This document shows, in pieces, positions 23,794-31,831 of a DNA stretch of 64,000 nt. Source of the stretch: Robertmurraya sp. FSL R5-0851 (GTDB lineage Bacteria; Bacillota; Bacilli; Bacillales; Cytobacillaceae); assembly GCF_038002965.1 (NCBI RefSeq), contig NZ_JBBOOE010000001.1, positions 4,321,001 to 4,385,000 on the forward strand, written 5' to 3'. The first letter of the stretch is position 1; the number at the start of each line of letters is the position of its first letter. The notes under the pieces were generated by a model. The model was not told where the DNA came from. It did no database searches and worked only from the letters and a program-made list of their open reading frames with translations. The position numbers and the translations under genes were made by a program.

Positions 23794-24778
23794 TTCTCTT
23801 TTCCATGTACATATCTTCATCCGCTTCCTTTATCAAAATATCTAAATCAACACTGGATACTTCTGTTGTATAGGAAGAACCAATACTTGCAGAAACTTGT
23901 ATCGTATGATTATTGATGCTCAGCGGCTGACCAATTGAGGACTGAATTCGTGCCAATAACCCTTCTAACTCTTTGTGGTCTATATTCGATAATAAGATTA
24001 CAAACTCATCTCCACCCAATCGACAGAGTAAATCTGAATCCTTAAGCTCTCCCCTTACCCTTGATACAACCTTCGCTAGTAATTGATCCCCTACATCATG
24101 GCCATATGTGTCATTTATGTATTTAAACCGATTCATATCCAGGAATAATAATGAGATGGAATCCACTTTCGTATTCTTAAGTTGGTCAAACTCCTTTTTA
24201 AGCAATAACCGATTGGCTGCCCCAGTCAATGGATCATGATAGGCTATTACCTGAAGCTTATCATTTGCCTCTTTTGTTTCCTTCCATAGCCGGAGAGTCA
24301 TATGAATGAACGTTAAAAGAAAAGCCGTAGAAAATACTCCAAACAAAACAAGATAGACAAAATCCCCCTTTACTACATTCGGGAATATTTCCTCATGTAA
24401 GTAAAAGAAAGAGTAATAGTTTATTATCATCGAGCCTGTAAAAGCTAATAACACCACTCGATAGCTTTGATAGATAGCACTTAGAGGAAGCCCCAACCAC
24501 ATAAATAAGTAATTGACTAGGTACGGAGAATCAGTCAAAAGATAATAAAAGTAGATATATGTACAGGTGATCATTACATACATGATCACTCTTGGGTTTA
24601 CTTTCCTAATAATCATCATGAATAAAAGAATCCCCACGGTGATGAACAAAAAAGCTGGCGGGAATACACTTGCTAATCCTTCAATGAAAATATTAACCGT
24701 TACCTGGATAGTAAAAAAAGCAATCATAAAGGTGAATAATATTATGTTTCGACGATGGATTATTTCATTGCCAATCAT
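23768..24778 (-). CDS. Membrane-bound diguanylate cyclase (GGDEF)
   Basis: About 336 residues. Five to six membrane helices fill the N-terminal half, followed by a GGDEF domain that starts at YHDPLTGAANR and has the intact active site RLGGDEF. It makes c-di-GMP from two GTP. The inhibitory I-site, normally RxxD, reads KDSD, so feedback inhibition may be weak. The frame extends to a GTG at 24835, but a TATAAT lies almost on top of that start; the ATG at 24778 (MIGNEIIHRR) after CAGGA is preferred, with moderate certainty. The C-terminal residues come from REP copy 18. Three c-di-GMP riboswitches lie within 12 kb. Confidence 0.92.
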   Translation of the reverse strand: MIGNEIIHRRNIILFTFMIAFFTIQVTVNIFIEGLASVFPPAFLFITVGILLFMMIIRKVNPRVIMYVMITCTYIYFYYLLTDSPYLVNYLFMWLGLPLSAIYQSYRVVLLAFTGSMIINYYSFFYLHEEIFPNVVKGDFVYLVLFGVFSTAFLLTFIHMTLRLWKETKEANDKLQVIAYHDPLTGAANRLLLKKEFDQLKNTKVDSISLLFLDMNRFKYINDTYGHDVGDQLLAKVVSRVRGELKDSDLLCRLGGDEFVILLSNIDHKELEGLLARIQSSIGQPLSINNHTIQVSASIGSSYTTEVSSVDLDILIKEADEDMYMEKRKGTRGQAL

Positions 24779-24868
24779 AGATGTCATTCCTGTTCTTGGG
24801 TAGTAGTTAAGATAGATCCGTTTAGATTCCACCACTCTTTTGTAAAATTATAACATATGCGAGTTCAA

Positions 24869-24889
24869 GGGGACAGGGGACCTGTCCCC
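24869..24889. repeat. REP hairpin, copy 19
   Basis: GGGGACAGGGGACCTGTCCCC, the most perfect copy (8-bp stem), between the GGDEF gene and the DnaD-like gene. Confidence 0.85.
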
Positions 24890-24895
24890 AATGGT

Positions 24896-25318
24896 CTAAT
24901 TAAAAAAAGACTCATATAAACTTAGTATATCCTGTTTTTTAATAGACACTGCCACGTAGTGAATCAGAGAGTAATCCTCCACCTCTAGTAATTCGGAAAT
25001 AACAGAGTCCATCACTGATTTCCCACCTTTGTGAAGATTATATTCCCCCCAGCTTTTAATGGCTAGTTCTCTCGTTTGAGGATTGTATCGTACTAGCTTG
25101 TGATGATCCGTGAATCGATCCATTAATGAATGAACACTTTCAATCGAATAGCCCAAATCAAAAGCCATTTGTTTTTTCGTAATTTTATAGATTCCAATCT
25201 GAGTAGTTTGTGGATTAGTAAGTAGATATAAATAGAAATACTTATCCTCCGGAGTCATCTTCTCAAGCACAAGCGGATGGTTCCAAATACCAACACGCAC
25301 CGATCTGTATTTTGCCAT
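24896..25318 (-). CDS. DnaD N-terminal-domain-like protein (phage replisome organiser type)
   Basis: 140 residues from the ATG at 25318 (MAKYRSVRVGIWNHP), preceded by GGAGG at 5 nt; a longer frame from 25357 has a weaker site. WNHPLVLEKMTPEDKYFYLYLLTNPQTTQIGIYKI followed by KQMAFDLGYSIESVHSLMDRF is the winged-helix N-terminal domain found in DnaD-like replication initiators of phages and Gram-positive bacteria. The DnaD C-terminal domain is missing: the protein ends after a short helical tail (YESFFN). It may be a phage remnant or a stand-alone DNA-binding protein. Confidence 0.75.
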   Translation of the reverse strand: MAKYRSVRVGIWNHPLVLEKMTPEDKYFYLYLLTNPQTTQIGIYKITKKQMAFDLGYSIESVHSLMDRFTDHHKLVRYNPQTRELAIKSWGEYNLHKGGKSVMDSVISELLEVEDYSLIHYVAVSIKKQDILSLYESFFN

Positions 25319-25556
25319 GTAAACCTCCATCCTTTCATCTATAAAAATACCTTTCATAGTACATATATAGATGAATGAAGAAAAAGGTTAGTTTTTTCAA
25401 TAAAAAATGTGAATCTTTTATGTGAGGCACCGGGTCGGTTCTCTTGCTTCTTATCTTTTCACTAACAACATTTTTTATCAAAATAATAGCGCAATGTTTA
25501 GAAAGGATGTATTATAGAACATAATAGTCAAAAAATATAGTACTGGGGGTTGTTTT

Positions 25557-26660
25557 GTGAAGAAGCCTTACCAATTACCGTTCCTCCCCATAACTTTTGA
25601 TCCAGAAACCGAGTTATCTTTTTATAAAAAAGTAGTCGATGCTTCATCAAGGTTAGAAAAACTAAGACAAAAACTTCGATATTCATTGGTTAATCAGTCT
25701 TTTATTCAACTCTTAACTTTACAAGAGTCTGTTCAATCTACTCGAATTGAGGGAACACAAGTTACTTTCAGCGAAATGCTTGAAGACGAAATTGATAAGA
25801 AACAGGATTGGGAAAAAATCGAGGTTCGAAATTATCAAAGTGCCCTAAAATTAGGCGTGAGCACCATACAAACGGGTTATCCTCTTACTGAGCGGCTAAT
25901 TCGTGATATGCACAAGCAATTAATGCAAAATGCTCGCGGATCTACGAGCACCGCTGGAGAGTATAGGAAGATACAGAATTTCATTGGTCCTACTAAAAAT
26001 ATTAAAGATGCTTCATACATTCCACCTGAACCGCAGCTGATGGGGGAATATATGACAAACCTTGAACGATATATTAATGGGCACCCCTATTTAAATATAG
26101 AGAAAGATACTCTTCACCCTTTGATAAAAGTTGCAATCGTTCATGCGCAATTTGAATCTATTCATCCCTTTTTAGATGGGAATGGTCGTCTAGGGAGAAT
26201 TCTAATTGTATTATACTTACTCGATTCAAAGCTTATTGACTCACCATTTTTTTTCTTAAGTGAAGAGCTTGAGCGAGAAAAGTATAAATACTATTCCATG
26301 CTGAATGCTGTTAGAGGGATTAATAGGAGTGCACCTGATTGGAAAAGCTGGATTTTATTTTTCTTAGATGCTTCGATGCGCATGGCTGAACGACAATATG
26401 AAAAATTAGATAAGGCTGAGAATTTATATAATCAAGGAATGGAGCAACTTGACCAGCCTTCTACACAGAAAATTTGGGGAGCCCTTTTCTCAAATCCGAT
26501 TTCTACCGTTCAGAACCTTAATGAATCAACTAATTTAGCACCATCCACTATTCGTAAAAGTCTGAATCAGTTAGTCCAGTTGAACATGATCTTCAGTGAC
26601 TACCGTCAAAGAAATCGACGGTTCTATCATTACGACCTTATTCGAATCATGACTGAGTAA
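25557..26660 (+). CDS. Fic family protein (AMPylase), inhibitory helix included
   Basis: 367 residues. A Fic_N region comes first, with the inhibitory motif STRIEG (S-x3-E-G, residues about 62-67), then the Fic core with the full active-site motif HPFLDGNGRLGR (about 202-213), and a C-terminal winged helix (about 305-360, LNESTNLAPSTIRKSLNQL). Fic proteins transfer AMP to target proteins; the N-terminal Glu normally blocks ATP and keeps the enzyme off. All catalytic residues are present. The start is a GTG at 25557 after GGGGG. This class acts in cis-inhibition and need not be part of a toxin-antitoxin pair; no antitoxin gene is adjacent. Confidence 0.92.
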   Translation: MKKPYQLPFLPITFDPETELSFYKKVVDASSRLEKLRQKLRYSLVNQSFIQLLTLQESVQSTRIEGTQVTFSEMLEDEIDKKQDWEKIEVRNYQSALKLGVSTIQTGYPLTERLIRDMHKQLMQNARGSTSTAGEYRKIQNFIGPTKNIKDASYIPPEPQLMGEYMTNLERYINGHPYLNIEKDTLHPLIKVAIVHAQFESIHPFLDGNGRLGRILIVLYLLDSKLIDSPFFFLSEELEREKYKYYSMLNAVRGINRSAPDWKSWILFFLDASMRMAERQYEKLDKAENLYNQGMEQLDQPSTQKIWGALFSNPISTVQNLNESTNLAPSTIRKSLNQLVQLNMIFSDYRQRNRRFYHYDLIRIMTE

Positions 26661-26755
26661 AGAAGAAGCAAAGGGATGGTTCTAGTGCTTCGAAAGCAAT
26701 AATTATTCCACATGTTTTGTTAGATAGCTCCTGTTGTCTCCGAATCAAATGAACC

Positions 26756-26789
26756 AAAAAAATCAATCAAACGTTTGATTGATTTTTTT
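26756..26789. terminator. Perfect 34-bp palindrome, shared sequence type
   Basis: A 17-bp arm (26756-26772) is followed directly by its exact complement (26773-26789), with A-run and T-run at the ends and the core CAATCAAACGTTTGATTG. It works as a terminator in both directions, 95 nt after the Fic stop. Confidence 0.8.
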
Positions 26790-26865
26790 GTGAAGATTTT
26801 TATCAAACATCATGTAAATATATTGTCAGATTCAAAGCACTAGTAGTAAATTCCACACCACTAAT

Positions 26866-26884
26866 GGGACAAGGAACCTGTCCC
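26866..26884. repeat. REP hairpin, copy 20
   Basis: GGGACAAGGAACCTGTCCC, 4 nt from the stop of the decayed RAYT. Confidence 0.8.
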
Positions 26885-26888
26885 TATT

Positions 26889-27515
26889 TCACGCCTTAAA
26901 TACTAGATTTGGAGACACTCCCAATATCCTGGCTATTTGCCGTTGGGAGATACCATCGATCCTTTTTACTTGTTGGAGGATGTTATTTCTAGGTTCTCTC
27001 GGCAATCCCTTCACCTGTGCAATCTCAGTTGCCCCTAGTAGTCCTTTTATGATTTTCCGTGCTTCATCATCTGTAAGTCTCTTTTTTACATAATCATCCA
27101 AACATTGATCATGAGTGACTTTTTCATTGAATTCCTTGAATCTATTTAGAGCAATTGTTGTATTAGTGGAGAACAAACGGAGGATAAATTCTCGATCTAG
27201 TAAATATTTAGGATTCCCCTCTTCATTGTAGTACCCCAAGCAACTGCTCCATTCCATTCATCTACCCGATTGACCATTCCCGCTTTGACTGGATTTTGAT
27301 GAATATATCTTACAACCGTTAGTAGATATGATTCATTTTCAACTTTCTCACTCTTAAAGCGATCCTGAAATAGGTGGCCGATGGTTTGATATTTCCAGTT
27401 GTAAAACCCTACATAACTTACACCTAACCTCTTCATGGTAATAGAGAGACTTATTTCCCTCCCTTACTAACAAATGAATATCATTAATCATTAAACACCA
27501 CGCATTAACGACATT
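26889..27515 (-). pseudogene. Decayed REP-associated tyrosine transposase
   Basis: The RAYT reading is split over at least two frames: CLMINDIHLLV (the HUH motif changed from NHVHLL) near 27460-27495, then GFYNWKYQTIGHLFQDRFKSEKVENESYLLTVVRYIHQNPVKAG (to about 27250), then another frame with the C-terminal part ending in the helix-turn-helix GISQRQIARILGVSPNLV. The N-terminal 50 or so residues are missing; the IS21-family end lies just beyond. It is clearly related to the intact copy at 17009-17779 but not a recent duplicate. REP copy 20 sits 4 nt from its end. Confidence 0.85.
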
Positions 27516-27597
27516 TTATTCCCCCTTTCCCCATGAATAGCCGCAGGGACAAGTATAAATGTCAACACAACTTTTGCTCGTTTAAGGATGTACAAAA

Positions 27598-28015
27598 TTA
27601 CTCGTTTTCTTTCGAAAGATGATTCTTTAATCGGTAGGAATTCCCAACCATTGTTACTACCGAGGCATGATGTAAAATTCGATCTAGAATTGCATTTGCG
27701 AGCTTCGCTTCCTGAAAGACCTCATCCCACGCTTTAAAATTAACATTTGTCGTAAAGATGGTACTTCTCTTCTCATACCGCATGTCAGTCAGCTGAAAAA
27801 ATAATTTCGCATCCTCTTGATCAATGGGTAAATATCCAATCTCATCAATAACTAGAAGCCTATACTTTGTATAGTGCTTTAATCGTGCTTCTAGGCGGTT
27901 CTCGAGACGTGCACGTTTTAAATTCTGGATTAAGTCATGGCACTTAACGAAATAAGTACTTGTCCGTTTTTTGGCTGCTGCGATTCCTATTGCAGTGGCC
28001 AAGTGGGTTTTGCCC
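27598..28015 (-). pseudogene. istB: istB ATP-binding protein, C-terminal part (split by the RIT element)
   Basis: The minus-strand frame starts inside the Walker A motif (GKTHLATAIGIAAAKK) and continues with the Walker B region LLVIDEIGYLP, the sensor block RYEKRSTIFTTNVNFKAWDEVF and the ending LKNHLSKENE, all typical of the IstB helper ATPase of IS21 transposition. The N-terminal part, ending FLGPSGVG, lies at 31491-31831. Joining the two halves restores GPSGVGKTHLA exactly, so the split is a clean insertion. A TTG inside the RIT palindrome could start a truncated product. Confidence 0.9.
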
Positions 28016-28162
28016 TTATGCAAAGCTTTTCATAAGGGGAATTATGGAAAGTTTTTGTTTATGGTAAGAAATAAGTGTATATGCCCTATTTGAATTGAAA
28101 TATACGTTTATTTCTTTCCATAACACCTCACAATAGATTTATTAAAATCTAGGAGGTGCCAT

Positions 28163-29404
28163 ATGGAAAATCGAATAATCATTGAAGAATTAGTTGCAAA
28201 TGTTTTATCTGAATTAGAAAGGCTAAATTATGCATATAACACTATTTGTGGATATCGTGCTTTTTACAAAAGAGTAATTTCATTTGCAAATGCAAGAGAT
28301 GAGTTCTATTTTTCAGAAGCGTTAGGAAGGGCTTTTTTGAAGGAAACATACAATTGTACAGTTAACTATTATCAAGAAGCTATACCTAAAGAACTCAAAG
28401 GTCCTATTAGAAGAATTAGAGTTCTAGGCGATTATCAGCTTCATGGTGTGATTATCCGAAGGATTGTAAAAAAGCCAGGATATGTTAAACCACCACAGTT
28501 TGAATCAGAACTTACTGGCTATGAAAAGGAATGCGAAAATAACGAGTACTCCAAAAGAGGTCTACGAACACGGATGCAACGTTTGTTCTTTTTCATAGAT
28601 TATCTTGACAGTAGAGATGTTCAAAAATCGAATGATATTACTGCAAATATAATTTCTGATTATGTAAAAACAATTTATAAGTATCATGAAAAAAGTATTG
28701 CATCTATCTTAACAGCCCTTAGGGTTTATTTAAGATTTCTCTATTTTAACCAATATACGGATGAAGATTTGTCTTTAAAAGTTCCTAAACAGAGTAAATA
28801 TTATTATCCACCTGTTCCTTCTGTCTGGAATAAAGATGATGTTATTCGTATGTTGAATAGTATTGATAGAGGGAACCCAACCGGAAAGAGAGATTATGCG
28901 ATTCTGCTTCTGGTTGCCAAACTTGGTATTAGGGTTGGTGACATCAAATCCTTGAAGTTATCAGATTTAAACTGGCAATCAAAAAATATAGAAATAAGAC
29001 AAAATAAAACAAAGAATATCGTGTCATATCCAATATTAAATGATATAGGTTGGGCATTAATTGATTACCTAAAAAATGGGCGTCCTATTAGTAACTCTCC
29101 ATTCGTTTTTATTCGGATGAATGCACCCTTTGAGGCATTTGGAAGAGACGCTAATCTTCATAATATCATTACAAAATATACCAGACTTTCTGGAATTACT
29201 GTTCCTGATGGTAAACGGCAAGGGTTACATTCGCTTCGTCATACTCTTGCGAGTACTTTGCTTGAGCAGGGAACCCCATTACCAGTAATCTCTGAGATCC
29301 TAGGACATTTTAATTCTAAATCTACCAATGTCTATCTGCATACAGGAATGGATGGGTTAAGGAAATGTGCCATTGATCCAGAGGAGGTGCTTAAGAATGT
29401 CTAA
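28163..29404 (+). CDS. Tyrosine recombinase, first of trio
   Basis: 413 residues. A SAM-like DNA-binding domain (about 110-215) precedes the catalytic domain (about 225-405), with the first Arg in KLGIRVGD, HSLRH, LGHFNSKSTN and the Tyr in VYLHTG: the R-H-R-H-Y set is complete. The first 100 residues are an added N-terminal domain seen in this member of RIT trios. The ATG follows AGGAGG. Its end overlaps the start of the second recombinase by 8 nt, so the three are translationally coupled and probably act together. Confidence 0.92.
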   Translation: MENRIIIEELVANVLSELERLNYAYNTICGYRAFYKRVISFANARDEFYFSEALGRAFLKETYNCTVNYYQEAIPKELKGPIRRIRVLGDYQLHGVIIRRIVKKPGYVKPPQFESELTGYEKECENNEYSKRGLRTRMQRLFFFIDYLDSRDVQKSNDITANIISDYVKTIYKYHEKSIASILTALRVYLRFLYFNQYTDEDLSLKVPKQSKYYYPPVPSVWNKDDVIRMLNSIDRGNPTGKRDYAILLLVAKLGIRVGDIKSLKLSDLNWQSKNIEIRQNKTKNIVSYPILNDIGWALIDYLKNGRPISNSPFVFIRMNAPFEAFGRDANLHNIITKYTRLSGITVPDGKRQGLHSLRHTLASTLLEQGTPLPVISEILGHFNSKSTNVYLHTGMDGLRKCAIDPEEVLKNV

Positions 29405-30380
29405 GAAATCTGTAGTGTTTCAAAGTATTCTTGGTCCATTGATTGATGGATACATTGAGGAAAAGAGATCTGTTGGCTATAAGTACAAAAAAGGATCTTC
29501 TCTTTTGAAACAATTTGACACATTGGCTGCCAATGAAAACTTAATAGATATAAAACTTTCGAAAGAATTAGTATTTCTTTGGACAGAAAAAAGGCCAAAT
29601 GAGACTGTCAGTACTAGAAATGGAAGAATCTCTATCATACGAGGGCTCGCTAAATATATGGTTCGTCTTGGGTATCAGGCATACATTTTTCCAGCTGCAA
29701 CTATTTCGATTGATAGATATTCTTATGTTCCTTACATTTTTTCTGAAATAGAGTTGAAGAACATTTTTACCACATGCGACATTTATCCTTTTTCAGATGT
29801 TTCTCCCAACAGACATCTGACCTTACCTTTTCTGTTCCGTATGTTATATGGTTGTGGCCTCCGGATTTCAGAAGCATTGAATTTAAAACTAAAAGATGTT
29901 GATTTGGGTAATGGGACTTTATTCATTCGGGATACGAAATTTGGAAAAGAACGAAATGTTCCAATGACAGATTCATTGACGAAGCGTTGTCGTTTGTATG
30001 TAAAAGAAACTCATAACCTAAAGTCCAGTGATACTTATTTATTCCAATCCCCTTACGGAGGACATTATAAGGAAAGTACTATATATAACCTATTTAGAGA
30101 GATATTGTGGAAGGCTGGAATATCCCATAGTGGAAAGGGACCAAGACTTCATGATTTTAGGCACACTTTTGCGGTCCATTGTTTGAAAAAATGGGTCTTA
30201 GATGAAGAAGATATTACGAATCTCCTTCCCTATCTTTCTGCATTTTTAGGACACGTTGATTTAAGAGGTACACAACATTACTTAAGACTGACTGCTGATT
30301 TATATCCAAAAATTATTGCATCAGTTGAACAGAATTTTTCAACTTTAATACCGGAGGTATCGTTCAGTGAAACAGACTGA
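29397..30380 (+). CDS. Tyrosine recombinase, second of trio
   Basis: 327 residues from the ATG at 29397 (MSKKSVVFQ), after GAGGAGG at 9 nt; a longer frame from 29367 has no ribosome site. Catalytic blocks: YGCGLRISEALNL, HDFRHTFAVH, FLGHVDLRGTQHYLRLT. A 6-10 residue insertion (WVLDEEDITNLLPYLS) sits between the two histidine motifs, a feature shared by this class of RIT subunit. The Tyr is present. It overlaps the first gene by 8 nt and the third by 14 nt. Confidence 0.92.
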   Translation: MSKKSVVFQSILGPLIDGYIEEKRSVGYKYKKGSSLLKQFDTLAANENLIDIKLSKELVFLWTEKRPNETVSTRNGRISIIRGLAKYMVRLGYQAYIFPAATISIDRYSYVPYIFSEIELKNIFTTCDIYPFSDVSPNRHLTLPFLFRMLYGCGLRISEALNLKLKDVDLGNGTLFIRDTKFGKERNVPMTDSLTKRCRLYVKETHNLKSSDTYLFQSPYGGHYKESTIYNLFREILWKAGISHSGKGPRLHDFRHTFAVHCLKKWVLDEEDITNLLPYLSAFLGHVDLRGTQHYLRLTADLYPKIIASVEQNFSTLIPEVSFSETD

Positions 30381-31389
30381 TTTTGCCAGAACACTAACAC
30401 GATTCCTTTCCGATTACCTTCCTAGCCATCGTAATGTTAGTACTAATACGATAAAGTCCTATCGGGATACCTTTAAACAAGTGCTAATTTATTTTAATTT
30501 AGAATTGAAAATCAGGCCAGAGTACCTTACCTTTGAAAAAATTAAAGCAGAAAAAATTAGAGACTTTCTCCTTTGGCTTGAAAAGTCGCGTAACGTCGGA
30601 ATTAACACCCGTAATCAAAGACTAGCAGCAATCCATAGTTTCTACCGTTATGCACAGTCAGAACACCCTGAAAATATATTTGAATGTCAAAAAATATTAG
30701 GAATTCCCTTTAAAAAAAGGGAGATAAAGACGGTTGAATTCCTCTCACAGGAATCTTTAAGGTATATATTAGAACAACCTGATACTACCAAGAAAAAAGG
30801 GCGTCGAGATTTAACGTTAATGGCTACTCTATATGATACAGGGGCACGAGTACAAGAATTAATTGATTTAAAAACAAGAGATGTCAGACTTACGAAACCA
30901 GCCACAATTACTTTAACCGGCAAAGGAAATAAACGAAGAAGTGTACCTATTATGGATAAAACAAGAGTTCTGTTGGAGAATTACATGAAAGAAAACAAAC
31001 TATTGGAAAATGGAAAACAAGATTATCCACTTTTCTTTAATAGCAATAGACGCGCATTTACAAGGCCTGGAATCACATACATTTTAGAAAAGTATTTAAA
31101 ACAGGCTAAGGAAAATCATTCAGATGTTCTGTTCTCTGACAGACTTCATCCTCACATGATCAGGCATACAAAAGCTATGCATTTATTGGAGGCTGGTGTA
31201 AATCTAATTTATATAAGGGATTTACTAGGACACGTAAATGTTACTACAACTGATATATATTTAAGAGCAAATACGGAAATAAAAAGAAATGCATTAGAAG
31301 CCGCATATATGGAGGTTGTGAAGCAAGATACCCCTGTTTGGGATGAGGATACAGATTTATTAAAGTGGCTGGAGGAATTTTGTCGATAG
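30367..31389 (+). CDS. Tyrosine recombinase, third of trio (XerC/D-like)
   Basis: 340 residues from a GTG at 30367 after GGAGG, overlapping the previous stop by 14 nt. The domain order is as in XerC/D: an N-terminal SAM-like domain (about 5-105, TNTIKSYRDTFKQVL) and a catalytic domain with DTGARVQELIDL, HPHMIRHTKAMHLLEAG, LLGHVNVTTTDIYLRA. R-H-R-H-Y are all present. In RIT elements the three enzymes are always in this order and are thought to work as a complex; which one cuts is not known. Confidence 0.92.
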   Translation: MKQTDFARTLTRFLSDYLPSHRNVSTNTIKSYRDTFKQVLIYFNLELKIRPEYLTFEKIKAEKIRDFLLWLEKSRNVGINTRNQRLAAIHSFYRYAQSEHPENIFECQKILGIPFKKREIKTVEFLSQESLRYILEQPDTTKKKGRRDLTLMATLYDTGARVQELIDLKTRDVRLTKPATITLTGKGNKRRSVPIMDKTRVLLENYMKENKLLENGKQDYPLFFNSNRRAFTRPGITYILEKYLKQAKENHSDVLFSDRLHPHMIRHTKAMHLLEAGVNLIYIRDLLGHVNVTTTDIYLRANTEIKRNALEAAYMEVVKQDTPVWDEDTDLLKWLEEFCR

Positions 31390-31490
31390 GAATTTTGGAG
31401 TATTATGGAAAGATATTTGTTATGCCAGCTACGAATGTTACGCCTAATTACTAATATCTTTCCATAAACAAAAACTTTCGATAATTCCCC

Positions 31491-31831
31491 ACTCCACTTG
31501 GTCCTAAAAATACAATATTTTCGTTTAACTCAATAAACCGAAGGGTGAGAAAGTCTAAGATTTGCTGTTGATTAACTGATGTTTGAAAGTTAAAATCAAA
31601 ATCCTTTATTTCCTTCAAATGTGGAAAACCTGCGACCTTTACCATGGACTGCGTCATATTTTGCTCTCGTACATCAATCTCATAATTTGTTAGCTTAATT
31701 AATGTATCAATAAAAGACATTTGATTTTGCACACCAAAATCAACCACTTCATTTAAATGTAGCGTCATTTGCTTTAGTTTTAGATACTCTAAGTTTCGTA
31801 ATAACTGTTGATAATTCGTTGCTGAACTCAT
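31491..31831 (-). pseudogene. istB: istB N-terminal part (split by the RIT element)
   Basis: The frame starts MSSATNYQQLLRNLEYLKLKQM, typical of IstB, and runs through NYEIDVREQNMTQSMVKVAGFPHLKEIKDFDF to FLGPSGVG, the first half of Walker A, where the RIT end begins. A few read-through residues from the RIT end follow (to 31451). The start overlaps the istA stop by one base. Without Walker A the product would be inactive. Confidence 0.9.

Larger units (their letters stand above)
28013..31490 (+). mobile_element. Recombinase-in-trio (RIT) element inside istB
   Basis: Three overlapping tyrosine recombinase genes fill a 3.48-kb insertion. The ends are inverted: GGGGAATTAT then GAAAGTTTTTGTTTATGG at 28036-28064, against the complement at 31462-31490. 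The left end has an extra 26-bp near-perfect palindrome (28013-28038). Each end also has its own hairpin with TATGGAAAGA-type arms (28061-28082 with 28100-28121; 31404-31417 with 31453-31466). At most CCC could be a target duplication. Confidence 0.88.

Noticed and set aside
15124..26884. CRISPR-like array of short repeats
   Set aside because: The repeats are inverted hairpins, widely and irregularly spaced, inside and between genes, with no cas genes; they are REP elements.
27541..27562. Another REP copy near the IS21 end
   Set aside because: Only GGGACA is kept and the right arm reads ATGTC; the match is too weak and lies in the IS21 end repeats.
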